Source: Collinsella aerofaciens
GTDB lineage: Bacteria > Actinomycetota > Coriobacteriia > Coriobacteriales > Coriobacteriaceae
Direction of reading: 5' to 3'
Length of the DNA: 64,000 nucleotides
Assembly: GCF_028209625.1 (NCBI RefSeq)
Contig: NZ_JAQLDU010000004.1
Span: 62,001-126,000 of the forward strand
A program made the position numbers and the translations under genes. The notes below the pieces were generated by a model. It was not told where the DNA came from and searched no databases. It was given only the letters and a program-made list of their open reading frames with translations. This document shows positions 24,185 to 33,365 of the stretch, piece by piece (position 1 is the first letter of the stretch; every line of letters starts with the position of its first letter).

Positions 24185-25399
24185 TTATGCGCTTGCCTCG
24201 GCCACGCTCTTCGAGGTTTCGGGCAAATCGGCTCCGTCCCCCGTCACCTGCCCCTTCGCCGGCACCACGCCAAAGCAGTAGCTCAGCGCCGCAGACACCG
24301 CAAATGCCGTGCCGCCGGCAGCGCAGCACCACAGCAGATTCGAGATGCCGCCCGTGGCAAAGCCAATGACCATAAGAACATTCGTCATACCGATGGTATA
24401 AGCCGTAACGTGGCCTACGGCCGCAACAAGGCCTCCGACGGCGCCGCCAACGGCCATGCACGTCAGACACCTGCCATATTTAAAGCCGCATCCGTACAGC
24501 GCTGGCTCGCTTACGCCGCCAAGAATACCCGAGATTGAATAGCCCAGCATGAGCGCCTTCTCGTCCTTATCCGCAACGCGGAGCGACGCGCCAAAGGGCA
24601 TACCCCAAACGGCGAACGTTGCCATCGTCGCGGCGATCAGGATGCACGAATCCGTTCCCACACTCATAAACTGCGCATAGGCGAGCGATAGGACAACGTT
24701 GCTGACACCCGCGATCTTAAGAAACTCCCAGCCCGCGGCAAGCCCCATGAGCGTGAGCAGCGACACGATGCCACCGGAATTGCCAAGCATAAACATAAGC
24801 TGTCCCAACAGCATGCCCAGATAGCTGCCTGCCGGCGCCGTAACACACAGCGACACCGGAACCATGACAAGCATGGTTGCAAACGGTACAAAAGAAAACG
24901 CCACAGCCTGAGGGATAGTGCGCTTAAAGAAACGCTCCACCTGCCATAGCACGGGCACCGAGATGAGAACCGGAATAACAGTCGTCGTGTAATCGTTGAC
25001 CGGCGCGGGAAGTAGACCATACACGAAAGTCATCGATGCCCCCGTCGTCGATGCGGCATCAACGAGCTTAAGCAGATCGGGCACAATCAATACGCCGCCC
25101 AGCATCATGCCCAGCTGTTCCGAGCAACCGAGCTGGCGGGCAGCGGCCCAACCAAGATAGATGGGCAAAAAGTAATAGCCAGCGTTATACAGCCAGCTGT
25201 AAAACAGGCGATAGATTTCGGAATCGGCAGGCCATAGACCAAGCATGCCTTCGCCCATAATGACGGCAACGGTGCGGAACAGCGCCGCGCAGACAATAAA
25301 CGGCAACGCCGACATCATGCTTTTGGACAGATAGTCCACCACGGCCATGGCGTTTGATGAAACCGTCGTTGTAAACGAGGTGTTAGAAACTTGTGACAT
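24185..25399 (-). CDS. PTS transporter subunit EIIC (glucose/beta-glucoside superfamily), no IIB domain
   Basis: A 404-residue membrane protein. The signature of the glucose-sucrose-glucoside IIC superfamily is present: GGVSEPALYGCGFKYG near residue 310. About ten hydrophobic segments can be followed from VVDYLSKSMMSALPFIVCAA. The start ATG (complement of 25397-25399) has AAAGG ten bases upstream; the longer frame extends into accDA. Most relatives carry an EIIB domain fused before or after IIC, but none is present here or next door. It would need IIB and IIA from elsewhere. The gene is bracketed by two related palindromic repeats. Sugar unknown. Confidence 0.85.
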   Translation of the reverse strand: MSQVSNTSFTTTVSSNAMAVVDYLSKSMMSALPFIVCAALFRTVAVIMGEGMLGLWPADSEIYRLFYSWLYNAGYYFLPIYLGWAAARQLGCSEQLGMMLGGVLIVPDLLKLVDAASTTGASMTFVYGLLPAPVNDYTTTVIPVLISVPVLWQVERFFKRTIPQAVAFSFVPFATMLVMVPVSLCVTAPAGSYLGMLLGQLMFMLGNSGGIVSLLTLMGLAAGWEFLKIAGVSNVVLSLAYAQFMSVGTDSCILIAATMATFAVWGMPFGASLRVADKDEKALMLGYSISGILGGVSEPALYGCGFKYGRCLTCMAVGGAVGGLVAAVGHVTAYTIGMTNVLMVIGFATGGISNLLWCCAAGGTAFAVSAALSYCFGVVPAKGQVTGDGADLPETSKSVAEASA

Positions 25400-25415
25400 G
25401 GAACGCCTTTCCCAA

Positions 25416-25444
25416 TGTGACATGCGGACTGTCCCTTTGTCACA
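25416..25444. repeat. Palindromic repeat with GGACTGTCCC core overlapping the accDA stop codon
   Basis: TGTGACA (25416-25422) and TGTCACA (25438-25444) flank TGCGGACTGTCCCTT. The accDA stop codon TGA (complement of 25440-25442) lies inside the right arm. Close relative of the repeat at 24151-24180. Confidence 0.75.
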
Positions 25445-27164
25445 TCGTGCGGTACTGACCGATTGCGCGGTACTTTTCGTAGCGGAGGTTTGTGAGGGTC
25501 GCGTCGTCGAGCTGCCCAAGCGTATCGAAGGCATCAAATGCCGAGGACATGACGACACCGGCGATCTCCTCATGCGACAGGCCCCTATCGTCAACAATGC
25601 CGTCGATGATGCCGAGCGCCAACAGATCGGGGGCCGTGAGCTTAAGCGCCTCAGCGGCCTCATTCGCGCGCTCGGTATCCTTCCACAGGATCGACGCACA
25701 GGCCTCGGGGCTCACGACCGAATAGGCCGAGCTCGAGAGCATCAGGATGCGGTCGGCCACGGACAGCGCCAGCGCGCCACCAGAGCCGCCCTCGCCTGTC
25801 ACCACCGAGACAATCGGCGTCTTAAGGCCGCTCATCTCCATGAGATTCTGGGCAATCGCCTCGCCCTGGCCGCGCTCCTCGGCACCGATGCCGCAAAACG
25901 CGCCCGAAGTATCAACCAGGCACAGAACCGGCCGACCAAATTTCTCGGCTTGGTGCATCAGGCGACGTGCCTTGCGGTAGCCCTCGGGATGTGCCATACC
26001 AAAGTTGCGACGCATGCGCTCTTTGGTCGTGGTACCGCGCTCGATGGCGATAACCGTCACGGGTCGCCCGTCTTTCCAGCCGATGCCGCCCACCACGGCA
26101 GCATCGTCGCCAAAGTAGCGGTCGCCGTGCAGCTCTACGAATCCGTCGAGACCCAACGAGATCATCTCGCCTGCCGTGGCGCGGTTCGCCGAGCGAGTCT
26201 GTTTGACGATTTCGAGCGCGCTTTTTGGTGCGGCCGAGCGCTTAAACAAGTGTCCCAGCTTTTTGTCGCGACGACCCGTATGCACGATCTCATGCGGAGC
26301 CCCCAGACCAGGCGCGTGCCCTTCGTGCAGCGCCAGCAGCTCGCCTACCGTGAGCGCAATCTCACCACGCGGAACAACGGCATCGCAAAAGCCGTGCTCC
26401 AGCAAAAACTCGGAACGCTGGAATCCCTTGGGCAGACGCTTGTGCATGTTCTGCTCGATCACGCGCGGGCCGGCAAATGCCGTCAGGGCATCGGGCTCGG
26501 CCAGGATAATGTCGCCCTCCATGGCAAAGCTCGCGGTTACACCTCCGGTCGTGGGATCGGTGAGCACCGTGATATACAGGCCGCCCGCCTCGCTGTGGCG
26601 CCTAACCGCCGCAGAAATCTTGGCCATCTGCATGAGCGAGGTCACGCCCTCCTGCATGCGGGCGCCGCCCGATACGGTAAAGCCAACGACCGGCAGCCCC
26701 AACTCGGCCGCGCGCTCAAAGACATGACAGATCTTCTCGCCCACCACGGAGCCCATTGAGCCCATCATAAAGTTGGCATCCATAAAGAAGAGCGCGGTAT
26801 CGCAGCCGCAGATTTTGCCCCTGCCGCACACAACGGCATCGCGCTCGCCCGAACGCTCGCTCACGCTCTTAAGCTTGTTGGCATAACCGGGAAACGAGAG
26901 GAAGTCCTTCGACGCCAGATTGGCATCCCATTCCTCAAAGGTACCCGCGTCGACCGTCATGCGCATGCGCGCGCGACCGCTCACGCGAAAGTGTTTGCCG
27001 CAACGAGGGCAGACCTCGAGGTTGTCGTGCAGGCGCGCCTCATCGATCACACGGCGGCACTCCGGGCATTTGACAAACACGTGGCGCGCGGGGAACTCGG
27101 CGCACGACTCGGTTATCGGCCCCTCAAGGACATTGACCGTCTTCGCTTTTCTATTCATCAGCAT
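25440..27164 (-). CDS. accDA: Acetyl-CoA carboxylase carboxyltransferase, fused beta-alpha subunits
   Basis: A 574-residue fusion. Residues 1-285 are AccD: a zinc ribbon (CPECRR and CPRCGK), then the carboxyltransferase motif FTVSGGARMQEG. Residues 290-574 are AccA: GDRYFGDDAAVVGGIG and GEGGSGGALAL. It moves the carboxyl group from biotin on AccB to acetyl-CoA, giving malonyl-CoA. Such fusions are known in Actinobacteria and archaea; separate subunits are the E. coli arrangement. Start is ATG 27164 or ATG 27158, both overlapping the accC end. It is the last gene of the fatty-acid operon, and its stop codon falls within a repeat. Confidence 0.95.
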   Translation of the reverse strand: MLMNRKAKTVNVLEGPITESCAEFPARHVFVKCPECRRVIDEARLHDNLEVCPRCGKHFRVSGRARMRMTVDAGTFEEWDANLASKDFLSFPGYANKLKSVSERSGERDAVVCGRGKICGCDTALFFMDANFMMGSMGSVVGEKICHVFERAAELGLPVVGFTVSGGARMQEGVTSLMQMAKISAAVRRHSEAGGLYITVLTDPTTGGVTASFAMEGDIILAEPDALTAFAGPRVIEQNMHKRLPKGFQRSEFLLEHGFCDAVVPRGEIALTVGELLALHEGHAPGLGAPHEIVHTGRRDKKLGHLFKRSAAPKSALEIVKQTRSANRATAGEMISLGLDGFVELHGDRYFGDDAAVVGGIGWKDGRPVTVIAIERGTTTKERMRRNFGMAHPEGYRKARRLMHQAEKFGRPVLCLVDTSGAFCGIGAEERGQGEAIAQNLMEMSGLKTPIVSVVTGEGGSGGALALSVADRILMLSSSAYSVVSPEACASILWKDTERANEAAEALKLTAPDLLALGIIDGIVDDRGLSHEEIAGVVMSSAFDAFDTLGQLDDATLTNLRYEKYRAIGQYRTM

Positions 27165-28494
27165 AGAGATGCCCCATCAGATCGGTGTGATACATGCCCG
27201 ACAAAAACTCGTCGTTTGCCAGCACGTCGAGCTGAAGCTCGCTATTTTCGCTCACGCCCTCAATCACGAGCTCGCCCAGGGCCGAGCGCATCTTGCGAAT
27301 GGCACCGTCACGCGTGGGCGCGCACACGATGAGCTTGCCGAGCATGGAGTCGTAGTACGGCGGAACTTTCGCTCCGGTAAACATGGCGGAATCCCAGCGC
27401 ACGCGCGGACCACCCGGCACACGCAACGCGGTGACCGTTCCACATGACGGTAGAAAGTCCGGCGTTTCGGCATTGATGCGGCACTCCATGGCGTGGTTGC
27501 GGACCGGTACGTCCTCCTGCTCAAAGGGCAGAGGCTGGCCGGCAGCCACGCGCAGCTGCCACTTAACCAGGTCGGTATCGGTCACAAACTCCGTAACCGG
27601 ATGCTCCACCTGCAAGCGCGTGTTCATTTCCATAAAGTAGAAATCGCCGTCATCTGAGTACAAAAACTCGATGGTGCCAGCGCCCTCATAGCCAACGGCA
27701 CGAGCCAGGTCGCGCGCGGCCTTGTGCATACGGGCACGAATATCATCGCGTCCGTCGAGGCACGGCGCGGGGCTCTCCTCGATCAGCTTTTGGTTGCGGC
27801 GCTGCACCGAGCACTCGCGCTCGCCGAGCGAAAACACATGGCCCTGCTTATCGGCCATAATCTGTACCTCAACGTGATGCGCCGGCGCAACGAACTTCTC
27901 CATGTAGCACTCGCCGTCGCCAAAAACGGCCTCACCCTCGGCACGCGCCTCGATGAACGCCTTTGCCGCATCTTCCACGCGCTCGACCTTGCGAATACCG
28001 CGACCGCCGCCGCCCGCGCGCGCCTTAATAAGCACGGGGCAGCCGATGCGCTCGGCCTCGGCCGTTGCTTCCTCGGGGCTTTTGAGCAAATCGCAGCCCG
28101 GCACGATGGGCACGCCCGCAGCAGCGGCCGTTCGGCGTGCGGCGTCCTTGTCGCCCATGCTGTCGATCACCTCGGCCGAAGGACCGACAAACGCCAGACC
28201 GAACTTGTCGCAGTCGCGCACGAAGCTCGCCTTCTCGGAAAAGAAGCCATAGCCGGGATGAATTGCCTTAGCTCCCGACTTTACGGCACAGGTGAGCACG
28301 GCATCGTCGTTGAGGTAGCTCTCGGCAAGACGCGGGCCGCCGATGCAATACGCCTCGTCGGCAAGTTGCACGTGTAGCGCGTCCGCATCGGCCGTGGAAT
28401 AAACGGCGACGGTCTTGATGCCCATATCGCGGCACGCGCGGATAACACGGACCGCGACTTCGCCGCGGTTGGCGATGAGCACTTTGTCGAACAT
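27151..28494 (-). CDS. accC: Acetyl-CoA carboxylase biotin carboxylase subunit
   Basis: A 447-residue, full-length biotin carboxylase that uses ATP and bicarbonate to carboxylate biotin on AccB. It starts MFDKVLIANRGEVAVRVIRA, has the ATP-grasp loop KARAGGGGRGIRKVE, and the active-site run FYFMEMNTRLQVEHPVTE. The start (complement of 28492-28494) has AAGGAAGGCTCC upstream; a longer frame reads into fabZ. It overlaps accDA by 14 bases. Confidence 0.97.
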   Translation of the reverse strand: MFDKVLIANRGEVAVRVIRACRDMGIKTVAVYSTADADALHVQLADEAYCIGGPRLAESYLNDDAVLTCAVKSGAKAIHPGYGFFSEKASFVRDCDKFGLAFVGPSAEVIDSMGDKDAARRTAAAAGVPIVPGCDLLKSPEEATAEAERIGCPVLIKARAGGGGRGIRKVERVEDAAKAFIEARAEGEAVFGDGECYMEKFVAPAHHVEVQIMADKQGHVFSLGERECSVQRRNQKLIEESPAPCLDGRDDIRARMHKAARDLARAVGYEGAGTIEFLYSDDGDFYFMEMNTRLQVEHPVTEFVTDTDLVKWQLRVAAGQPLPFEQEDVPVRNHAMECRINAETPDFLPSCGTVTALRVPGGPRVRWDSAMFTGAKVPPYYDSMLGKLIVCAPTRDGAIRKMRSALGELVIEGVSENSELQLDVLANDEFLSGMYHTDLMGHLYADE

Positions 28495-28504
28495 GGAGCC
28501 TTCC

Positions 28505-28927
28505 TTAACTTTCGTGCATGAGTGCAAAAGACATATCGGCGCGGCAGCAAACCTCACCGTTGACGCTCGCAGTACCCGTCGCAAAGCGGAACGGCCCGCG
28601 CGCACGCGTGATGGAGCACACTAGATCCACCGTGTCGCCCGGGCGCACCGAACGCTTAAAGCGCACCTTGTCCAGACTCGTGTAGAACGGCGTCGCGCCG
28701 CGCGCCTCCTCATCGCCCATCAGCAGCACGCAGCAGTTCTGGGCGAGCATCTCGCACTGAATCACGCCGGGAACGACCGGGTTTCCCGGAAAATGTCCCT
28801 GCAAAAAGTACTCGTCGCCTGTAATCGTGATCTTGCCGTGGGCCTCGTCGCCCACCAGCTCGGCTTCGTCGAGCAAAAGCATCGGCTCGCGATGCGGCAA
28901 CAGCTTCTTGAGCTCTTCTTTGTTCAT
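28505..28927 (-). CDS. fabZ: 3-hydroxyacyl-ACP dehydratase FabZ
   Basis: A 140-residue hot-dog-fold dehydratase that removes water from 3-hydroxyacyl-ACP. The catalytic histidine is in GHFPGNPVVPGV and the glutamate in QCEMLAQ. The ATG at 28925-28927 is preferred over an in-frame GTG nine bases upstream, because AGGTGAT is correctly spaced for it. It lies between accB and accC, ten bases apart on each side. Confidence 0.95.
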   Translation of the reverse strand: MNKEELKKLLPHREPMLLLDEAELVGDEAHGKITITGDEYFLQGHFPGNPVVPGVIQCEMLAQNCCVLLMGDEEARGATPFYTSLDKVRFKRSVRPGDTVDLVCSITRARGPFRFATGTASVNGEVCCRADMSFALMHES

Positions 28928-28936
28928 GGATATCAC

Positions 28937-29410
28937 CTATCCGATCCTCATGAGGCAGCTGCCAAACTCCACGAGGTCGCCGTCGGCCACGCAGATCTCG
29001 AGCACCTCACCGTCTGCCTCGGCCGTCACCTCGTTGAGAACCTTCATGGCCTCGATGATGCAGAGGGTCTCGCCGGCCTTGACCTTGGAGCCCACGCGCA
29101 CAAACGGCTCGTCGCCCGGCGCAGGGGCAGCATAGAAGACGCCCACCATGGGAGCAGTCACCTCGGTGCCCTTGGGCTCCGGCGCGGCGGCAGGTGTCTG
29201 CGTGGCGGGCTCCGGTGCGGCAGGCGCGACTGTGGGAGCTGCAACTTGAGCGGCCATGGCGCTCGGCATAGGCATGGGCACGGCAACCGGCTGCGCGGCA
29301 CTCGCGCGCTCGAGTTCGACCGCGGTGCCATCGGGCTCCTCAACACGTACGCGCGTAAGGCCGCGGTCCTCCATCACATCGGCTATCTCGGCAAGTCTTT
29401 TGGAATCCAT
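28937..29410 (-). CDS. accB: Biotin carboxyl carrier protein of acetyl-CoA carboxylase
   Basis: A 157-residue BCCP. The C-terminal domain has the biotinylation motif CIIEAMKVLNEV with the modified Lys near residue 122. The middle is a flexible Ala/Pro linker (about 40-80), and the N-terminus is the dimerising segment. BirA, encoded divergently at 34789, is expected to add the biotin. It starts three bases after fabF. Confidence 0.96.
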   Translation of the reverse strand: MDSKRLAEIADVMEDRGLTRVRVEEPDGTAVELERASAAQPVAVPMPMPSAMAAQVAAPTVAPAAPEPATQTPAAAPEPKGTEVTAPMVGVFYAAPAPGDEPFVRVGSKVKAGETLCIIEAMKVLNEVTAEADGEVLEICVADGDLVEFGSCLMRIG

Positions 29411-29413
29411 GCT

Positions 29414-30664
29414 CTAGCTCCTCGTATATCTACGCAGCGCGATGGCGGCGTTGTGCCCGCCAAAGCCCAGGTTGGTCGAAAGCGCCCAGGTAAGGTCGGC
29501 GCGAACCGCTCGATTAGGCGTGTAATCAAGATCGCAGGCGGGATCGGGCGTGTGGTAGTTAATGGTCGGGGGCACCACGCCCTGCTCGAGCGCCATGGCA
29601 CAGGCCATGACCTCGATGGCACCCGTGGCACCGATCATGTGCCCGGTCATCGACTTGGTCGACGAGACGTGTGCGGCGCGTGCCGCGTCCTCGCCGAGCG
29701 CCCGCTTAACGCCTGTCGTCTCGGACGAATCGTTGAGCTTGGTCGAGGTGCCGTGGGCGTTGATGTAGAGACCCTCGGAAGGCTTGACGTCGCCCTCGGC
29801 TACCGCCAGCGATATCGCACGGGCAATGCCGGCGGCATCGGGGTCGGGACTCGTAATGTGATAGGCATCATCGGTGTTGCCGTAGCCCACGACCTCGGCA
29901 TAAATGTGCGCACCGCGCGCCTGCGCATGCTCCATGCTCTCGAGTACCAGCACGCAGGCGCCCTCACCCATCACAAAGCCATCGCGGTCTGCGTCGAACG
30001 GGCGGCAGGCCGTCGCGGGATCGGGGTTGGTGGTCAATGCGCGGCAGGACGTAAAGCCTGCAACAGCATCGGGGATAATGGCCGCCTCGGCACCGCCCGC
30101 GAGGATCGCGTCGGCATAGCCGTGCTTAATAGCACGGAACGCCTCGCCCACCGCATGGGCCGAGGTCGCGCACGCAGTCACGACTGGCAGGGTCGGTCCC
30201 TTTGCCTTGTGACGGATTGCGATATTGCCCGATGCCATGTTGGGGATCATCATCGCGATCATGTAAGGCGATGCGCGGCGGGGCCCACGGTCGGCAATCG
30301 TATGGACGTTGTCGACGAGCGTCTGCATGCCGCCCACGCCCGACCCCACGTAAACGCCCAGGCGCTCGCGATCGATGGCGCCTTCGGCATCAAAGCCCGC
30401 ATCGTGCATGGCCTCGTCCGAAGCCGCCATCGCAAACTGAACGCAGGGATCGAGATGCTTGGCGTCACGCTTGCCAAAGCACTCGTTGCCGTCAAAGCCC
30501 TTGACTTCGGCCGCCACCTTGACGGTAAACGCATCGGTATCGAAGTGCGTGATCGGGCCGATGCCACAGGTCCCAGCGCACATGGCCGCCCAGGTGGCAA
30601 GCGCGGTGTTGCCGAGCGGCGATACGGCACCGATGCCGGTGATTGCAACTCTCTGTTCCATCAT
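29414..30664 (-). CDS. fabF: 3-oxoacyl-ACP synthase II
   Basis: A 416-residue elongating condensing enzyme. The start ATG (complement of 30662-30664, MMEQRVAITGIGAVS) follows GAGGAGACC. The nucleophile cysteine is in VVTACATSAHA, and the two histidines in NAHGTSTKLND and SMTGHMIGATG. It joins malonyl-ACP to growing acyl-ACP. Full length. It follows fabG by 36 bases. Confidence 0.96.
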   Translation of the reverse strand: MMEQRVAITGIGAVSPLGNTALATWAAMCAGTCGIGPITHFDTDAFTVKVAAEVKGFDGNECFGKRDAKHLDPCVQFAMAASDEAMHDAGFDAEGAIDRERLGVYVGSGVGGMQTLVDNVHTIADRGPRRASPYMIAMMIPNMASGNIAIRHKAKGPTLPVVTACATSAHAVGEAFRAIKHGYADAILAGGAEAAIIPDAVAGFTSCRALTTNPDPATACRPFDADRDGFVMGEGACVLVLESMEHAQARGAHIYAEVVGYGNTDDAYHITSPDPDAAGIARAISLAVAEGDVKPSEGLYINAHGTSTKLNDSSETTGVKRALGEDAARAAHVSSTKSMTGHMIGATGAIEVMACAMALEQGVVPPTINYHTPDPACDLDYTPNRAVRADLTWALSTNLGFGGHNAAIALRRYTRS

Positions 30665-30700
30665 GGTCTCCTCATCCAAGCCGTTCTTCGGCCCTGGTTT

Positions 30701-31474
30701 CTACATCGCCATTCCGCCGTCGACGCGCACGACCTCGCCCGTAATGTAGGCAGCCGCATCACTCGCTAAAAAGCGCACCACGCCGGCCACTTCCTCGGGG
30801 CGTGCCATGCGCTTAAGGGGAATCTGTTCCTCGGTTGCCGTACGCACCTTCTCCGAGAGCTTTGCCGTCATATCTGTCTCGACAAACCCGGGGGCGACCG
30901 CGTTCGCTCGTACGCCACGAGGCGCAAGCTCGCGCGCCACCGCCTTGGTAAGCCCTATCACGCCCGCCTTGGAAGCAGCGTAGTTGGCTTGCCCGGCATT
31001 GCCCATCAGGCCCACGACCGAGCTCATGTTGACGACGCAACCGCCGCGCTGGCGCATAAAGGTCTTGGTGAGCGCGCGCGTCATATTGAATGTTCCCTTG
31101 AGATTGACATCGAGCACGCGATCGAATGCGTCATCGCCCATGCGCATGAGCAGGCCATCGCGGGTGATGCCGGCATTGTTGACGAGCGCCCAAATGGAAC
31201 CAAAGTCGTTGAGGACCGCTTCCACACACGCGTTGACGGCAGCGGGATCGGCCACGTCGCATTGATATGCGCGTGCCGTGGCGCCAACCGCCTCACAGGC
31301 TTCGCACGTCTCGCGCGCCGCATCGACGCTGCCGGCATAGACGACGGCGATATCAAAGCCGTCCTCCGCCAGACCGACAGCGCAGGCGCGGCCGATACCC
31401 CGCGAGCCGCCCGTGACCAGTGCCACGCGACGTGAGTCGTTGCGCTCGAGCGCGCCGTTGTTCAAGTTGCCCAT
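30701..31474 (-). CDS. fabG: 3-oxoacyl-ACP reductase
   Basis: A 257-residue short-chain dehydrogenase. The NADPH loop is TGGSRGIGRACA near residue 22; the catalytic residues are Ser in NMSSVVGLMGN and YAASKAG. It reduces 3-oxoacyl-ACP. A small N-terminal extension of about 14 residues (NLNNGALERNDSRR) precedes the fold. AAAGGA stands before the ATG. Next gene after fabD in the operon. Confidence 0.95.
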   Translation of the reverse strand: MGNLNNGALERNDSRRVALVTGGSRGIGRACAVGLAEDGFDIAVVYAGSVDAARETCEACEAVGATARAYQCDVADPAAVNACVEAVLNDFGSIWALVNNAGITRDGLLMRMGDDAFDRVLDVNLKGTFNMTRALTKTFMRQRGGCVVNMSSVVGLMGNAGQANYAASKAGVIGLTKAVARELAPRGVRANAVAPGFVETDMTAKLSEKVRTATEEQIPLKRMARPEEVAGVVRFLASDAAAYITGEVVRVDGGMAM

Positions 31475-31504
31475 GTCATTCCTTTCGGGTTACAGCCCTG
31501 TGGA

Positions 31505-32431
31505 CTATGCGAGCTCGTCGGCAATAGCTGCGACCTGCTCGGCCGTTTCGCACGAATACACGCGAACGTCGCTCAGCGTACGCTTGGCCAGGCCCGACAG
31601 CGTTTTGCCAGGGCCGACCTCAATAAACGTGTCGATGCCCTGATTCTGCAGAGCATGCAGCGTGTCGACCCAACGAACGGCATGACTCACCTGATTGGCC
31701 AAGACATCCGATGCCGCTCGCGGGTCCGCCGGATAGGGCGCCGCCGTCATGTTTGCCATGACCGGAATCAGCAGCGGTGACGGCGCGTGGCCGGCTTGGA
31801 TATACGTCGCCAGCCCCTCAGTCGCCTCGGCCATATAGGGGCTATGAAATGCGCCCGACACCGCGACTTTCATAGCGCGGCCGCCAGCCTCTTTTACTAG
31901 GACGTCGAGCTCCTGCAGCGCCTCGGGCGGTCCGGCAACAACCGTCTGCTGCGGACTGTTGTAGTTGACCGGCCAGCAGTCCTCGCCGGCCTGTTTTGCC
32001 AGGTTCTCGACTTGCGCCGCATCGAGCTTGATGACGGCGCGCATGCCGCCCGGATGGCGCTCGGCAGCCGCGGCCATCAGCGCCGCGCGCTCGCACACGA
32101 GCTCAAAGCCCGCTCGCGTATCGAACGCCCCCGCAAAAGTGAGCGCGGCGACCTCGCCAAGCGAAAAACCCGCACAGGCGGCAGGTACCACGCCGCGCTC
32201 ACGCAGGGCGGCAGCCGCTGCCAGATCGTGAACGAACACGCACGGCTGCGTGTTCTCGGTCTGCGAGAGCTCCTCCTTGGAGGCGCTTCGGCACTGCTCA
32301 CTGGTCCCCGGGCGCACCTCGTCGGCAATGGCGAACACCTCGGCGGCCGCCGGCGATGCCTCGATCAGGTCGACGCCCATCGCGGGGTGCTGGGCGCCCT
32401 GGCCGGCAAACAGAAACGCTACGCCACCCAT
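31505..32431 (-). CDS. fabD: Malonyl-CoA:ACP transacylase
   Basis: A 308-residue transacylase. The nucleophile serine is in GFSLGEVAAL and the catalytic histidine in VSGAFHSPYM. It loads malonyl groups on ACP for FabH and FabF. The ATG complement of 32429-32431 is preferred (AAGGG nine bases upstream) over a GTG six bases further upstream. It overlaps fabK by 13 bases. Confidence 0.95.
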   Translation of the reverse strand: MGGVAFLFAGQGAQHPAMGVDLIEASPAAAEVFAIADEVRPGTSEQCRSASKEELSQTENTQPCVFVHDLAAAAALRERGVVPAACAGFSLGEVAALTFAGAFDTRAGFELVCERAALMAAAAERHPGGMRAVIKLDAAQVENLAKQAGEDCWPVNYNSPQQTVVAGPPEALQELDVLVKEAGGRAMKVAVSGAFHSPYMAEATEGLATYIQAGHAPSPLLIPVMANMTAAPYPADPRAASDVLANQVSHAVRWVDTLHALQNQGIDTFIEVGPGKTLSGLAKRTLSDVRVYSCETAEQVAAIADELA

Positions 32432-33363
32432 GCGCACGCACCCTTCAGGACGTGCTCGGCGCCATCGACCAGGTCGTCAACGATTTCACGTGCGCTTTGG
32501 CGCTCGTTGACCATGCCGGCAATCTGTCCACACAAAAACGAGCCCTCTTCGTAATTGCCGTCCTTGGCGGCCTTGCGAAGGGCGCCCGTGCCCATGGCCC
32601 CGAGCTCCTCGACGCTTACGCCCGCCGCCTCGCTCTTGGCGTAGGCGTTGGTGAAGGGGCTCTTGAGGGCACGCACCGGGTGTCCCGTCGAGCGGCCGGT
32701 CGCACGCGTCGAGGTGTCGTTGGCCTTCAGGACCATCTCCTTGTACTGCTCCGATACGGTGCACTCATCTGCGATCAGAAAGCGCGTACCCACCTGCACG
32801 CCGGCGGCGCCCAGCATAAAGGCGGCCGCCACGCCGCGGCCATCAGCGATACCGCCAGCCGCAACCACGGGAATATCGACCGCATCGACAACCTGCGGCA
32901 CCAGTGCCATCGTCGAGGTCTCGCCAATATGGCCGCCTGATTCGGTACCCTCGGCAACCACGGCAGTGGCTCCACGACGCGCCACGAGGCGCGCCAGCGC
33001 CACCGAGGCAACGACCGGGATGACCTTGATGCCCGCCTCGTTCCACGCCTTCATGTACTTGGTGGGATTGCCGGCACCCGTCACGACGACCGGCACCCGC
33101 TCGTCAATCACGACCCGCGCGACCTCGTCGGCAAACGGGCTCATGAGCATGACGTTGACGCCAAAGGGCTTATCCGTCCTGGCGCGCAGCTCATGAATCT
33201 GGTCGCGCAGCCAGTTGGCGTCGGCGTTCATGGCCGCGATAATCCCTAAGCCGCCCGCCTCGGACACTGCGGACGCCAGCGAGGCGTCGGCGATCCAGGC
33301 CATACCGCCCTGGAACACGGGCTTTTCGATGCCGAGCAGATCGCAGAGAGGAGTCTTGAGCAT
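32419..33363 (-). CDS. fabK: Enoyl-ACP reductase II (FMN-dependent)
   Basis: A 314-residue FMN protein of the nitronate-monooxygenase/FabK group, which carries out the last reduction in the elongation cycle. Features include the start PVFQGGMAWIADASLASAVS, the FMN-phosphate region VVAAGGIADGRG, and GAAGVQVGTRFL. The location inside a fab operon, directly after acpP (two bases), supports FabK rather than nitronate monooxygenase. There is no FabI in the operon, so FabK should be the reductase here, which implies low triclosan sensitivity. Confidence 0.93.
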   Translation of the reverse strand: MLKTPLCDLLGIEKPVFQGGMAWIADASLASAVSEAGGLGIIAAMNADANWLRDQIHELRARTDKPFGVNVMLMSPFADEVARVVIDERVPVVVTGAGNPTKYMKAWNEAGIKVIPVVASVALARLVARRGATAVVAEGTESGGHIGETSTMALVPQVVDAVDIPVVAAGGIADGRGVAAAFMLGAAGVQVGTRFLIADECTVSEQYKEMVLKANDTSTRATGRSTGHPVRALKSPFTNAYAKSEAAGVSVEELGAMGTGALRKAAKDGNYEEGSFLCGQIAGMVNERQSAREIVDDLVDGAEHVLKGACAWVA

Positions 33364-33365
33364 CT

